A stretch of DNA of 52,540 bases from the NCBI GenBank assembly GCA_913054475.1, contig CAJXJF010000003.1, forward strand, positions 1 to 52,540. Direction: 5' to 3'. The position numbers and the translations under genes were made by a program. The notes beneath the pieces are model-generated. The model saw only the letters and a list, made by a program, of their open reading frames with translations. It had not been told where the DNA came from and did not search any database. Shown one piece after another: positions 9,109-20,263 of the stretch; position 1 is the stretch's first letter, and every line of letters starts with the position of its first letter. Source of the stretch: an uncultured Nitratifractor sp. GTDB lineage: Bacteria > Campylobacterota > Campylobacteria > Campylobacterales > Sulfurovaceae.

Positions 9109-10176
9109 CTATTTGGAGGCGTAGTCGGCTATGATGCTTCCCATCTCTGTAGTCGATACTATCTCTTTGGCATCGAAGGCTCCGATATCTCCCGTCCTGT
9201 AGCCCTCGGCAAGCGCTTTTTTGATCGCATTGTCTATCTTCTGTGCGGCGCTCTCTTCGTCGAGTGCATATTTCAGAAGCATGGAGGCACTCGCTATGGT
9301 GGCTATCGGATTGGCTATCCCCTGCCCCGCTATGTCGGGAGCGGAACCGTGAATAGGTTCGAAGAGACCCACTCCCTCTCCCGTACTCGCACTCGGAAGC
9401 AGGCCTATCGAACCGCTGAGCATACTGGCCGCATCGGAAAGGATATCTCCGAATATGTTTCCGGTCAAAACGACATCGAACTGTCTCGGGTCTCTGATAA
9501 GCTGCATGGCCGCGTTATCCACATACATGTGGGTCAACTCCACTTCGGGATACTCTTTGGCCACCTCTTCGACGATATCTCTCCAGAACTGACTCACCTC
9601 GAGTACATTTGCCTTGTCGACGGAACAGATGCGTTTGTCGCGCTTCATCGCTATTTCGAAGGCCACCTTCGCTATTCGCGTCACCTCTTCTCTCGTATAG
9701 ACCATGGTGTTGTAGGCTTTTTCCTCACCATACTCTCTGGGCTGACCGAAATATATACCTCCCGTCAACTCTCTGACGACCATTATATCCACACCCTTGA
9801 GCACATTCGCCTTGAGTGTAGAGGCGTTGACAAGCTCGTCGTAAACGGTGGCCGGTCTGAGATTGGCGAAGGTCCCCATCGCCTTCCTGAGTCCGAGAAG
9901 ACCGGTTTCGGGACGAAGATCTCTCTCGAGAGCGTCCCATTTGGGCCCGCCGATAGCTCCGAAAAGAACCGCATCGACCTTCTTGACCCCCTGTATCGTC
10001 TCCTCCGGCAGAGGCACGCCGGTGGCGTCTATGGCCGCTCCGCCGAGCAGAAACTCTTCGTAACTCAGATTGAACCCTTCAGAAACAGCCACGGCGTCGA
10101 GTACTTTGATGGCTTCATCCACGATTTCCGGACCTATACCGTCACCCTTTATGACAGCTATTTTATAACTTCTCAT
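9109..10176 (-). CDS. leuB: 3-isopropylmalate dehydrogenase
   Basis: [59 protein letters not shown]. Confidence 0.96.
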   Translation of the reverse strand: MRSYKIAVIKGDGIGPEIVDEAIKVLDAVAVSEGFNLSYEEFLLGGAAIDATGVPLPEETIQGVKKVDAVLFGAIGGPKWDALERDLRPETGLLGLRKAMGTFANLRPATVYDELVNASTLKANVLKGVDIMVVRELTGGIYFGQPREYGEEKAYNTMVYTREEVTRIAKVAFEIAMKRDKRICSVDKANVLEVSQFWRDIVEEVAKEYPEVELTHMYVDNAAMQLIRDPRQFDVVLTGNIFGDILSDAASMLSGSIGLLPSASTGEGVGLFEPIHGSAPDIAGQGIANPIATIASASMLLKYALDEESAAQKIDNAIKKALAEGYRTGDIGAFDAKEIVSTTEMGSIIADYASK

Positions 10177-10671
10177 CTATTCTCCTTGCTTGGCAAGCTC
10201 TTTTTTGGCGAACTCTATAAGACCTCCGGCATCCACGAGCTCCTGCATGAATTCGGGAATTGGAACGAATTTGTAGCTCTTGCCGCTGCTTTCATCGACT
10301 ATCTCGCCGCTCTCCATATCTATTCTCACGATATCTCCCTCCCGAATCTCGTTCGCTTCGGGGAGTTCGAATATGGGAAGACCCATATTGAAAGCGTTTC
10401 TATAGAAGATTCTCGCGAAGGTGGGAGCTATGACGGCACTCACCCCCGCCGCTTTGAGAGCTATGGGCGCATGCTCGCGACTGCTTCCGCAGCCGAAATT
10501 CTCTCCCGCCACTATGATATCGCCCTTCTCCATTTTCGATACGAAATCGGGATCGGCATCCTCCATCACATGTTTCGCCAGCTCCGAAGGCTCACTCGTA
10601 TTGAGATATCTCGCCGCGATAATGAGATCGGTATCTATATTCTCACCAAATTTCCAGACTTTTCCTCTCAC
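10177..10671 (-). CDS. leuD: 3-isopropylmalate dehydratase small subunit
   Basis: VWKFGENIDTDLIIAARYL; ENFGCGSSREHAPIAL; FARIFYRNAFNMGLP. Confidence 0.95.
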   Translation of the reverse strand: MRGKVWKFGENIDTDLIIAARYLNTSEPSELAKHVMEDADPDFVSKMEKGDIIVAGENFGCGSSREHAPIALKAAGVSAVIAPTFARIFYRNAFNMGLPIFELPEANEIREGDIVRIDMESGEIVDESSGKSYKFVPIPEFMQELVDAGGLIEFAKKELAKQGE

Positions 10672-10879
10672 TCTTTTTCCTTTTGTCCAGACGGAGTGCT
10701 ACTCCGAAATTTTTCGCGATTATAACCAAAATGGATGCAAAAGCAAAATTCAAAATTTTTCGGTATAATATTAACTTCCAAAAAACGGAAGCTATGGATA
10801 CAGTAGAGAGGAGCGATGGGAGAAGAGAGCCCCTCGCCGATTTCGGATCTTCAATTTCCTCACAGGAGTACTCCGCGAA

Positions 10880-12730
10880 ATGGCTGCAAAGACAAAGAAA
10901 AAAGATATCTTCACCAGAATCGAAGAAGAGTTGGACAAGATCAAAAAAGGTGGAATGGTAACCTTCGAGAATCTTGCCAAAGAGTTCGACAAGGCACCCA
11001 CTGCGGCACAGGGCAAAAAGATAAAAAAGATGGCGGACGAAAAAGATATAGAGGTAGTATCGGCATCCGAATATGCCAAATATCTGACCGTCCAGGAAGA
11101 GCAGAAGAGAGAAGCCACCCGCAAAAGACTCAGCGAAAGCGAACTCGAAGAGGAGTTCGATATCACGAAGGAGAAGGAGCTTCTGGAGTGGAGCCGCTCC
11201 GATTCACCGGTGAGAATGTATCTCAGGGAGATGGGGAAGATTCCGCTGCTGACCAAAGAGGAAGAGATAGAGTTGAGCAAGCAGATCGAGGAGGGTGAAG
11301 ATATCATCATCGACGCCATCTGCTCGGTTCCCTATCTGATAGACTATATACTCAACTACAAGGAGCCTCTGCTCAACAGAGAGAGGAGGGTCAAGGAGCT
11401 CTTCAAAAGCTTCGAGGATAGCGGAAGTGACGACGAAGATGGCGAGCTGGACGAAGCCGACTCCAAAAACCGCAAGGCCGACAAACGGGTAACGCAGGTG
11501 ATAGAGAGTTTCAAGGCGCTCGAAAAGGCCAAAAAAGACTGGATGAAAGAGCGCAACAAAATGTTCAGAATGCAGGAGGAGGGAGCCGACGAGGAGAGTA
11601 TCTTCCACGAAAGACTCAAAGTGGCCTTCAGAAAAGACACTCTGAAAAACGCGCTCCTCAATCTCGGACCCACCAGCAAACTGATCAACGAACTGGTAAA
11701 GGCGATGGAGACTGCTCTCAAAAGCGACGACGGTTTCGAAAAGGAGCTCAAGAGGCTGGAGTATCGACTGCAGCTCTTCAACGACCAGCTCAGAGCCAAC
11801 CATAAGAAGATACTGGACAATATCATCAATATGAGCAAAGAGGATATCGCTGCCGCCGTTCCCGAAACGACCATGGTCAGCACATATGTACAGATAAAGA
11901 AACTCTTCGAAACCAGAGAGGCGAGCAAAAACAGTTTCGATCTGCCTCCCGAAAAGCTGGAGGAGATTCTCAATCAGATAAACATCGGCAAAGCCAAAAG
12001 CGAAAAGGCCAAAACGAGAATGGCGAAATCCAACCTGCGTCTCGTAGTATCCATAGCCAAGAGATATACCAACAGAGGATTGCCCTTTCTCGACCTCATA
12101 CAGGAGGGCAATATAGGGCTAATGAAGGCTGTGGACAAGTTCGAGTATCAGAAGGGATACAAATTCTCCACATACGCCACATGGTGGATAAGACAGGCTA
12201 TCAGCCGGGCCATAGCCGATCAGGCCAGGACCATCAGGATCCCCATCCACATGATAGAGACGATAAACAGAATAAACAAAATCACGCGAAAATATCTTCA
12301 GGAGACGGGTGTCGAGCCCGATACGGAGACTATCGCCAAAGAGGTGGGGCTCAGTGAAGACAAGGTGAAAAATGTCATCAAAATCACCAAAGAGCCTGTC
12401 AGCCTCGAAGCTCCGGTGGGTGACGAAGAGGATGGCCGTTTCGGCGACTTCATCCCGGACAATAGCTCCGTCAGCCCCACCGAGTCCGTAATGAACGACG
12501 ACCTGACCGAACAGATAGACGAAGTGCTCGGTCAGCTCAACGAGAGAGAGCAGGCCGTTATCAAGATGCGTTTCGGTCTGCTCGAAGACAAGAGCGACAG
12601 AACGCTCGAAGAGATAGGCAAAGAGCTCAATGTGACCAGAGAGAGGGTCAGGCAGATAGAGAGCAGCGCCATCAAAAAGCTCAAACATCCCAAAGTCGGA
12701 CGCAAGCTCAAAAACTATATAGAAGAGTGA
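10880..12730 (+). CDS. rpoD: RNA polymerase sigma factor RpoD (sigma-70)
   Basis: [75 protein letters not shown]. Confidence 0.98.
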   Translation: MAAKTKKKDIFTRIEEELDKIKKGGMVTFENLAKEFDKAPTAAQGKKIKKMADEKDIEVVSASEYAKYLTVQEEQKREATRKRLSESELEEEFDITKEKELLEWSRSDSPVRMYLREMGKIPLLTKEEEIELSKQIEEGEDIIIDAICSVPYLIDYILNYKEPLLNRERRVKELFKSFEDSGSDDEDGELDEADSKNRKADKRVTQVIESFKALEKAKKDWMKERNKMFRMQEEGADEESIFHERLKVAFRKDTLKNALLNLGPTSKLINELVKAMETALKSDDGFEKELKRLEYRLQLFNDQLRANHKKILDNIINMSKEDIAAAVPETTMVSTYVQIKKLFETREASKNSFDLPPEKLEEILNQINIGKAKSEKAKTRMAKSNLRLVVSIAKRYTNRGLPFLDLIQEGNIGLMKAVDKFEYQKGYKFSTYATWWIRQAISRAIADQARTIRIPIHMIETINRINKITRKYLQETGVEPDTETIAKEVGLSEDKVKNVIKITKEPVSLEAPVGDEEDGRFGDFIPDNSSVSPTESVMNDDLTEQIDEVLGQLNEREQAVIKMRFGLLEDKSDRTLEEIGKELNVTRERVRQIESSAIKKLKHPKVGRKLKNYIEE

Positions 12731-12732
12731 TT

Positions 12733-13491
12733 ATGGCCAAAGTAGCTCATCCGCGCTTCTTCGCTCTGATAATCGGGACCGAGATACTCAACCGCAGAAG
12801 GGAGGATAGCCACTTCCTCTTCCTGAGCGAATTTCTTCTATCGAGAGGATACAGACTCTCCGGCAGTTTCGTGATAGAGGACGACCCCGCATTGATAGAG
12901 AAGAGTTTGAGCTTTCTTGCGAATATCGACAACAGTGTCGTCTTCAGTTTCGGCGGTATAGGCTCCACACCGGATGACCATACCCGCATATCGGCCGCAA
13001 GAGCACTCGAAGACGGCAAACTCTATCTACACGACGAAGCCGCCCGAATCATAGAGGATAGACTCGGCGAAAAGGCCTACCCCTACCCTATCCGGATGGC
13101 GCAACTTCCCAAAGGCGCCAAACTTCTGCACAACCCCGTAAACAGGATGCCGGCTTTCTATCTGAAAGAACGCTTCTTCTTCATGCCGGGCTTTCCACAG
13201 ATGAGCCACCCTATGGTGGAGTGGATAATGGATAATATATACAGCGAAAAAAGCGAACCGCAATTCAGAAAAACCCTTCAGGCACTATGCAGAGAGAGTG
13301 AGTTGATAGATATCATGGAGGCTCTCCCGAAAAATGTAGAGCTCTCATCTCTACCCAAACTCTATAGCGACGGCCCCAGAGTCGTGATATCCGTCTCTTC
13401 CAAAGATAAAAAGGCTGCAGAAGATGCCTATCTTCGCTTCACGAAAGCGCTCGAAGAGAGGGGTATAAACTACAGCCCGATCGAAGAGTGA
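12733..13491 (+). CDS. competence/damage-inducible CinA-like / molybdopterin-binding domain protein
   Basis: ALIIGTEILNRRREDSH; FSFGGIGSTPDDHTR; LPKGAKLLHNPV; FMPGFPQMSHPM. Confidence 0.8.
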   Translation: MAKVAHPRFFALIIGTEILNRRREDSHFLFLSEFLLSRGYRLSGSFVIEDDPALIEKSLSFLANIDNSVVFSFGGIGSTPDDHTRISAARALEDGKLYLHDEAARIIEDRLGEKAYPYPIRMAQLPKGAKLLHNPVNRMPAFYLKERFFFMPGFPQMSHPMVEWIMDNIYSEKSEPQFRKTLQALCRESELIDIMEALPKNVELSSLPKLYSDGPRVVISVSSKDKKAAEDAYLRFTKALEERGINYSPIEE

Positions 13492-13499
13492 ATATTTCG

Positions 13500-13905
13500 A
13501 TTTACCATTGCAAGAGCCTCCTCCACTACTGTGGGCAGATGGACTTCTTCTTTTCAAAGCCAAAGCGATAGTTGAGCTGTATGAACTTCGATGTCGATTC
13601 CGCGACTGAAGTCGCGGCCCCAAGATAGAAACAACTCTTCCGGGGCGGCGACTTTAGTCGCCGTAAAAACCTTATATGCAGTGTAATTTTGATTTCGCCA
13701 TCACGATATGAAGTCCGAAAATCGAAGGAAGTGGAAGCTTCAGCCTCACACAGATGGTAGATGGACTTCTACTCTCCAAAGCGATAGTTGAGCTGTATGG
13801 ACTTCAGTGTCGATTCCGCGACTTCAGTCGCCGAAAAAACCTTATATAGCGGTATGGCTTTTGTTTCGCTGTAATGTCAAGGAATCCGAATAAGAGGATA
13901 AGATC
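13500..13905 (+). repeat. modular palindromic repeat array (left copy): A-P1-spacer-P2-B-A-hybrid palindrome-B
   Basis: Palindromes CCGCGACTGAAGTCGCGG (13600-13617, followed by CCCC), CGGCGACTTTAGTCGCCG (13646-13663, preceded by GGGG) and CCGCGACTTCAGTCGCCG (13816-13833). The surrounding text is duplicated (gcgatagttgagctgtatg.acttc..tgtcgattccgcgact; aaaaaccttatat). Confidence 0.85.
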
Positions 13906-14069
13906 TATATCGAAGTTCTCCAAGAGATGCATCAGGCTTTTTGGATTGTGCCGATAATATTTTATACTTCCAAATAGCTGTGAATTTGAAGTTTGTGACG
14001 GTAGCAACAATTTCACCTACACCGCACTTTGGATATAATTGCGAAAATTTTCAATCAAGGATTAGTGAT

Positions 14070-14807
14070 ATGGGAAGAGCGTTCGAATATAGAAAAGCCG
14101 CCAAACTCAAAAGATGGGGAACGATGTCCAGAGTCTTTCCCAAACTTGGTCGCATCATAACCATAGCGGCCAAAGAGGGTGGTCCAGACCCAGATATGAA
14201 CCCGAAACTTCGAACCGCGATTTTGAATGCCAAAGCTCAGAATATGCCCAAGGACAATATAGAAGCGGCCATAAAACGGGCTATTGGTAAAGAGGCCGCC
14301 GATATCAAAGAGATAGCCTACGAGGCTAAAGGGCCGTATGGGACACTGATGTATATCGAGTGTGCCACCGACAACCCCACCCGTACGGTAGCCAATGTCA
14401 AGGCGACACTCGTCAGAAACGGCGGAGAGCTCCTTACAAGCGGTTCTTTGGACTTCATGTTCGACAGAAAGGCCGTATTCGAATTCGACAAGAGAGACGA
14501 CCTCGACCTCGAAGAGCTCGAACTTGAACTCATCGACTACGGTCTCGAAGAGATAGAAGAGGACAGAATTCCCCGGGAGAATGGAGAAGATAGGGAGATT
14601 GTCCGAATATATGGAGAGTTCAAATCTTTCGGAGAGCTCAACAAGGCTCTCGAAGATAGAGGTATAGAGATCAAAAAGGCCCAATTGCAGCGTATCCCCA
14701 ATACGCCGCTGGAGTTGAGCGAAGAGCGGATGGACGAGGTGAGTATCCTTATAGACAAACTCGAAGATGACGACGATGTGCAGGTGGTATATACCAATCT
14801 CGCTTGA
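14070..14807 (+). CDS. YebC/PmpR family DNA-binding regulatory protein
   Basis: [65 protein letters not shown] at 14070. Confidence 0.95.
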   Translation: MGRAFEYRKAAKLKRWGTMSRVFPKLGRIITIAAKEGGPDPDMNPKLRTAILNAKAQNMPKDNIEAAIKRAIGKEAADIKEIAYEAKGPYGTLMYIECATDNPTRTVANVKATLVRNGGELLTSGSLDFMFDRKAVFEFDKRDDLDLEELELELIDYGLEEIEEDRIPRENGEDREIVRIYGEFKSFGELNKALEDRGIEIKKAQLQRIPNTPLELSEERMDEVSILIDKLEDDDDVQVVYTNLA

Positions 14808-14815
14808 GAGAGATT

Positions 14816-15067
14816 ATGAAAAAGAGTCTTAGGGCCATAAGAAAGAGACTGCGCTCTCGAAACAGGGCAATCAACCCGTCGAAGCACTCTGTCGGGAGTG
14901 TGCAGGAGTACGAGAGAGCTACACGCTGTCGATGTACCGACAGATACGGAATGCCCAAAAAACTCTATGCAAGCACCTCGCAGGCCAGAGAGGCCGCGAT
15001 GGATGAAAGCCTCAAGATATACCCCTGCCCTTTCGAGCTGGGATGGCACCTCAGCGCCCGAGACTGA
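14816..15067 (+). CDS. small basic protein with Cys/His motif (possible zinc-binding)
   Basis: ATRCRCTDRYGMPKKLYASTSQAREAAMDESLKIYPCPFELGWHLSARD; directly downstream of yebC. Confidence 0.55.
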   Translation: MKKSLRAIRKRLRSRNRAINPSKHSVGSVQEYERATRCRCTDRYGMPKKLYASTSQAREAAMDESLKIYPCPFELGWHLSARD

Positions 15068-15078
15068 TTCTCTTCTGC

Positions 15079-15546
15079 CTACTTTCGTAGCGTCGCCTTG
15101 ATTCTTCCTATATTGAGAAAAAGCTCCAACATATCCTCCGTAGAGCCACATACGATATCGGCTCTCAGCAGTGTCGCCACGGCACAGCCCTCCCTCCCCA
15201 TAACAGCTATAGAGAGAGCGGCCCTTTCGAGCATCAGGGCGTCGTTGTTGCCGTTGCCTGCCACTGCACAGCGCTCGGCCCCCAAAGACTCGACGAAGGC
15301 CGCCTTTTCGGCGCTATGGTCGTCGCTCTGTAGTATCCTCAACTCCAGAGGCAGAGCCTCGAGCTCACTCGAGACCGTACCGAAGGTATCGGCGGTGAGA
15401 ACATATATCTTCATGAATTTCGCTATCTTCTTCAGGGTGTCGGCGCTCGCTTCGCCTATTCTGCCATCGAGTGCTATGGTACCGTTGTAGTCCAAAACGA
15501 GAAACTCCAACTCCAAAGTGGCATAAGATGCTATATCTATCTTCAT
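15079..15546 (-). CDS. HAD-superfamily 'soluble P-type ATPase'-like phosphatase
   Basis: LVLDYNGTIALDG; LTADTFGT; AVAGNGNNDALMLERAALSIAVMG; AAGGAG RBS upstream of ATG at 15546. Confidence 0.75.
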   Translation of the reverse strand: MKIDIASYATLELEFLVLDYNGTIALDGRIGEASADTLKKIAKFMKIYVLTADTFGTVSSELEALPLELRILQSDDHSAEKAAFVESLGAERCAVAGNGNNDALMLERAALSIAVMGREGCAVATLLRADIVCGSTEDMLELFLNIGRIKATLRK

Positions 15547-15559
15547 TTCATACTCCTTT

Positions 15560-15697
15560 TCATCCCTCCGACACGCCGTCGGAAGCACTCTGCATCTGCG
15601 TATCGGAGACTTCGGCGAAGTGCTCCATCTCCTCTTTACGCAGAATCCTGATTATATTGGTTGTTATGGTGCTCCCGGACTGTCGGTATATCGTCAC
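15560..15697 (-). CDS. putative 45-aa small protein
   Basis: GTG start: VTIYRQSGSTITTNIIRILRKEEMEHFAEVSDTQMQSASDGVSEG*, GGAGTT upstream; ends 13 bp before the HAD CDS start. Confidence 0.35.
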   Translation of the reverse strand: MTIYRQSGSTITTNIIRILRKEEMEHFAEVSDTQMQSASDGVSEG

Positions 15698-15809
15698 TCA
15701 TAACTCCGCTCGAAGAGCTCAGCTCGTTGCATTCTCCATGCGATAGTCGGTTTTCCGAATATACAGAGACGAAAATCTTCGAGAGATTCTATTTTGCATG
15801 AGTGAAATC

Positions 15810-15870
15810 GGGCCTGAAGAGGTTGGCCCCGCCTCCATCATCCCGAAAATAACATCTATTATGTTCGGGA
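15810..15870. other. two adjacent hairpins in a gene-free gap
   Basis: GGGCC-N10-GGCCC (15810-15829) and TCCCGAAaATAACATCTATTATgTTCGGGA (15841-15870). Confidence 0.5.
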
Positions 15871-16171
15871 CGAAGGTCCTATCATAGCCAGTATCTTTCG
15901 ATCTTTTCTCATCCCAACCTCGTTTCTTGTGACTTTGAAACGGCACAATCCATCCCGACCCACTATAGCTCCCGAGACCCACCGCAGAGATTGTAAAGAT
16001 AGATTATATCCATCTGTCACTTTCGGGAATGTGAATCGCCAAAGCATCCGTATCGCACTCCTGCCCACGAACTCTCTCATACCCGAATCAGCCCCTAGAT
16101 ATCGCAAGGCAGTTAGCATTAAACCATTTTGGATAAAATAGGGCGAATTTCAAAATCGGGATTGGCAAATT

Positions 16172-18835
16172 ATGATAGATTCGGTAATGAAGATTTTCGG
16201 TACTGCGAACGATAGAAGAGTCAAGCAGTATATGAAAAGGGTGCAGAAGATAAATGCGCTCGAGAGCAGATATGAGAAGATGAGCGACGAAGAGCTCAAA
16301 GCCGCCTTCGACGAACTCAGAGAGGCTGTAAGAAGCGGCGACAAGAGTATGGACGATGTACTCTACGACTCCTTCGCCATCACGAGAGAGGCCTCCAAAA
16401 GAGTCCTCGGACTGCGCCACTACGATGTGCAGATGGTGGGAGGTATGGTGCTTCACGAGGGCAATATAGCCGAGATGAAGACGGGAGAGGGAAAGACCCT
16501 CGTGGCCACACTCGCCGTAGTACTCAACGCCATGACCGGCAGAGGCGTGCATGTCGTGACCGTAAACGACTATCTCGCCAAAAGGGATGCCCACGATATG
16601 GGACAGCTCTACTCCTTTCTGGGATACACGACCGGCTGTATAGTCTCCGATATACATGAGGACGAAGAGAGAAAGGCCCAGTACGACGCGGATATAACCT
16701 ACGGTACCAACAACGAATTCGGCTTCGACTATCTGCGTGACAACATGAAGGTGAGAGCAGACGAGAAGGTACAGAGAGAACACTTCTTCTCGATAGTCGA
16801 TGAAGTGGATTCGATTCTGATAGACGAGGCGAGAACGCCTCTTATCATATCTGGTCCCGCACAGAGAGACCAGAGTCTCTACTTCAAAGCCAATCAGATA
16901 GCCAAACAGATGATACGGGGAGAGGAGCTCCCCTCCAAACCCGGAGAGCCCAAGAAGATGACGGGCGACTTCGTGGTGGACGAAAAGAACAGAACTATCG
17001 TCATGACCGAGGAGGGTCTCGAAAAGGCGGAGAAACTCTTCGAAGTGGAAAACCTCTTCAGCCTCGAAAACGCCGCCATGGTACACCATCTCGACCAGGC
17101 TCTCAAGGCACACCACCTCTTCGAAAGAGATGTGGACTATGTGGTGAGAAACGGCGAGATTGTGATAGTGGACGAGTTTACCGGAAGGCTCAGCGAAGGG
17201 AGACGATATAGCGAAGGGCTCCATCAGGCGCTGGAGGCCAAAGAGGGAGTGGTGGTACAGGAGGAGTCGCAGACACTGGCCGAAATCACCTATCAGAACT
17301 ACTTCAGGATGTACGAGAAACTTGCGGGTATGACAGGTACGGCCCAGACCGAAGCTACGGAGTTTTCCCAGATATACGGTCTGGATGTCATATCGATTCC
17401 CACGAATGTTCCCGTCAGGAGAATAGACAAAAACGACCTCATCTACAATACCGAAGAGGAGAAGCTCGATGCCGTGGTGGAGAGGGTGAAGGAGCTTCAC
17501 GGCAAGGGACAGCCCGTACTCATAGGTACGGCTTCGATAGAGAAGAGCGAACTTATACACGAACGACTGAAAAAGGAGAAGATTCCCCACAATGTTCTCA
17601 ACGCCAAGAACCATGAGCAGGAGGCGGAGATAATCAAAAACGCCGGTGCCAAGGGGGCTGTCACCGTGGCTACCAACATGGCGGGACGGGGTGTCGATAT
17701 CAAGATAGACGATGAGGTCAGAGAGCTCGGAGGTCTCGCCATAATCGGTACGGAAAGACACGAGAGTCGCCGTATAGACAATCAGCTCAGAGGTCGTTCG
17801 GGACGCCAGGGCGACCCGGGAGAGAGCCAGTTTTTCCTCAGTCTCGACGACAATCTCCTACGAATCTTCGGTGGTGAGAAGATAAGAGGCATAATGAATC
17901 GTCTCGGGGTGGAGAAGGGAGAGTATATAGACTCCAAACTCGTAACCAGAAGTGTGGAGAAGGCGCAGAAGAAGGTGGAGTCGATGCACTACGAATCGAG
18001 AAAGAACATTCTCGAATACGACGATGTGGCGAACTACCAGAGAAAAGTCGTCTATGCCTTCAGAAACCAGCTCATAGACCCTGAGTACGACATCACGGCC
18101 AAAATCGATCAAAACAGAGAGGAGCTTATATATCACCTCCTCGACGAAGCCGAGATTTTCGAAGGTGCACCGAGTGAAGATTACGACCTCGAGCGCTTCG
18201 TGAGCCTTATAAAAGAGTACAGCTTCGTCGATATCGATCCCGCCGAGCTCGAAGGCAAGGGACGGGAGGAGATAGCCAAAGAGAGCATAGAGATTCTGAA
18301 AAAGTTCTACGAAGAGAAGATGTCCGTCTTCGACGAGGAGCAGAGAAAAGAGGTCGAAAAGCTTCTTATTTTGCAGATTCTCGATACGGAGTGGAGAGAG
18401 CATCTGTATGAGATGGATGTCCTCAAAACCGGTATAGGACTCAGAGGATACAATCAGAAAGATCCTCTCACCGAATACAAGCAGGAGAGTTACAGACTCT
18501 TCCAGTCTCTCGTAGAGCGTATCAAATTCGAATCTCTCAAACTCCTCTATACTGTAGAGTTCGACTTCGGCTCACCCGAAGAGGAGATGGAGACTCTCGA
18601 AAAGATCAGAGATGAGCTGGAGATAGACGAAGAGGAGCTCATAAGCAACGAATATCAGGAGCCGCCACACTCCATAGCCGAAGCTGTGATGGGCACAGAG
18701 GAAAACGAGGGAGAGCTCAAACCCTATATAGCGCAGAAAAAGCCAAAAAGAAACGATCCCTGCCCCTGCGGCAGCGGCAAAAAGTACAAAAACTGCTGCG
18801 GTAAGAGCGGCCCCAGAAAGGGACTGCTCGCCTGA
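16172..18835 (+). CDS. secA: preprotein translocase subunit SecA
   Basis: [53 protein letters not shown]-terminal SEC-C motif [18 protein letters not shown]. Confidence 0.98.
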   Translation: MIDSVMKIFGTANDRRVKQYMKRVQKINALESRYEKMSDEELKAAFDELREAVRSGDKSMDDVLYDSFAITREASKRVLGLRHYDVQMVGGMVLHEGNIAEMKTGEGKTLVATLAVVLNAMTGRGVHVVTVNDYLAKRDAHDMGQLYSFLGYTTGCIVSDIHEDEERKAQYDADITYGTNNEFGFDYLRDNMKVRADEKVQREHFFSIVDEVDSILIDEARTPLIISGPAQRDQSLYFKANQIAKQMIRGEELPSKPGEPKKMTGDFVVDEKNRTIVMTEEGLEKAEKLFEVENLFSLENAAMVHHLDQALKAHHLFERDVDYVVRNGEIVIVDEFTGRLSEGRRYSEGLHQALEAKEGVVVQEESQTLAEITYQNYFRMYEKLAGMTGTAQTEATEFSQIYGLDVISIPTNVPVRRIDKNDLIYNTEEEKLDAVVERVKELHGKGQPVLIGTASIEKSELIHERLKKEKIPHNVLNAKNHEQEAEIIKNAGAKGAVTVATNMAGRGVDIKIDDEVRELGGLAIIGTERHESRRIDNQLRGRSGRQGDPGESQFFLSLDDNLLRIFGGEKIRGIMNRLGVEKGEYIDSKLVTRSVEKAQKKVESMHYESRKNILEYDDVANYQRKVVYAFRNQLIDPEYDITAKIDQNREELIYHLLDEAEIFEGAPSEDYDLERFVSLIKEYSFVDIDPAELEGKGREEIAKESIEILKKFYEEKMSVFDEEQRKEVEKLLILQILDTEWREHLYEMDVLKTGIGLRGYNQKDPLTEYKQESYRLFQSLVERIKFESLKLLYTVEFDFGSPEEEMETLEKIRDELEIDEEELISNEYQEPPHSIAEAVMGTEENEGELKPYIAQKKPKRNDPCPCGSGKKYKNCCGKSGPRKGLLA

Positions 18836-20052
18836 TGTTCGACTCCAGCAGCGACTCCCGGCTCATACGCCGGATAGTCCGCCACTACCTGAGATACGAT
18901 TCCGACAATCCGTTTATCTTCATATCCGCTCTTCTGGCCTTTCTCGGCATAGCCGCGGGGGTGATGGTACTCATGATAGCTATGGGAATCATGAACGGTA
19001 CACAGAAAGAGTTCGAAAAGAGACTCTTTGTTATGAACTATCCGCTCACTGTCGTATCCTACTCGGACGGAGTACGAGAATCGACCATGAAGAAGATAGA
19101 GAAGAGTTTTCCCGATATGCACTCGAGTCCCTACTATCGTACGCAGGTGATTGTGAAGAATATCAACGGAGTGGAAGGCGCCCTCCTCTACGGAGTGGAT
19201 TTCGAAAAAGAGGCCAGGATAAATCCGGTCTTCAAAAAGGCTCTGGAAAAAAGCACCCGAAAAGGCAAGTATCGTATAGTCACCGGCGACGACCTAGCGG
19301 TGATAATGGGGCTGGATATCGGCAGTTCGATAGTACTCTACTTCTCCACACAGCAGGCCGTGGGGCTGGGTACCATGCCTCTGCAGAAGCGCTTTGTCGT
19401 AGATGGTATCTTCAATTCGGGTCTTGGCTCATACGACAAGGCCATACTCTACACCACACACGAAGCCTTCGTGAAACTGCTCAAAAAAGACCCCCGAAGA
19501 TTCGACGGAGTACATATCTATACGAAAGAGCCGATGAAGAGGATAGACGATATCAAAAAGATTCTTCCCGACGATGCCGGAGTAGAGGGCTGGTGGCAAC
19601 AAAACGGCAACTTCTTCTCGGCCATGCAGATGGAGAAGAAAGCTCTTTTCCTCGTACTGCTGCTCATCATACTGGTGGCCTCTTTGAATATAGTCTCCTC
19701 TCTCCTCATGACAGTCATGAGTCGCCGAAGCGAAATAGCCCTCCTCAGAACACTTGGAGCGACGAAAAAGGAGATTTACGCCATCTTCTTCAGACTCGGC
19801 CTCATCATAGGCATGGGAGGTATAACGGCCGGTACCCTGCTCGGACTGGGCGGAAGCTGGATTCTGCGCAATTTCGATATCGTCACCCTGCCAGCAGATG
19901 TCTACGGTACGACCCACCTGCCCGTCGAGCTGGAGTTGAACGATTTTCTACTGATTATTGCCGGAACGGTTGTGATAGTCTTCCTCTCCTCCATCTATCC
20001 CGCGAGAAAGGCAGCCGCCACCGACCCTCTGCATGTACTCAGAAACGAATAG
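18835..20052 (+). CDS. ABC transporter permease, LolC/LolE-like
   Basis: N-terminal TM, MacB/LolC-like periplasmic region; SLLMTVMSRRSEIALLRTLGATKKEI; IYPARKAAATDPLHVLRNE. Confidence 0.85.
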   Translation: MFDSSSDSRLIRRIVRHYLRYDSDNPFIFISALLAFLGIAAGVMVLMIAMGIMNGTQKEFEKRLFVMNYPLTVVSYSDGVRESTMKKIEKSFPDMHSSPYYRTQVIVKNINGVEGALLYGVDFEKEARINPVFKKALEKSTRKGKYRIVTGDDLAVIMGLDIGSSIVLYFSTQQAVGLGTMPLQKRFVVDGIFNSGLGSYDKAILYTTHEAFVKLLKKDPRRFDGVHIYTKEPMKRIDDIKKILPDDAGVEGWWQQNGNFFSAMQMEKKALFLVLLLIILVASLNIVSSLLMTVMSRRSEIALLRTLGATKKEIYAIFFRLGLIIGMGGITAGTLLGLGGSWILRNFDIVTLPADVYGTTHLPVELELNDFLLIIAGTVVIVFLSSIYPARKAAATDPLHVLRNE

Positions 20053-20263
20053 TCCAGAGATTTCCCAAAGCTTCCGATAGACCAGACAAAGAGCAAGAAG
20101 TGTAATACAGAATTGTTCAAAGCTAAAACCGATAAACTCAGATTTAATCGTAAGATTTCAATGGAGAGGGAGATATCATGCAGGAGGGAGAAAATCTATC
20201 CTCGGATTTTCAAATCACCACCCTGCAAAAAGGCGAGTATAAACTCACCCTTGTGCAAATAAT

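Noticed and set aside
8992-10725. 577-aa plus-strand ORF covering the leuB/leuD region
   Set aside because: Shadow ORF antisense to two well-supported conserved enzymes; the translation has no recognisable domains.
13500-13905. CRISPR array interpretation of the palindromic repeats
   Set aside because: Spacing is irregular (~46 to ~190 bp), the inter-palindrome sequences are themselves repeated rather than unique spacers, and no cas genes are present.
16088-17761. 557-aa minus-strand ORF
   Set aside because: Antisense to secA; His/Tyr/Leu-rich composition typical of complementary-frame translations.
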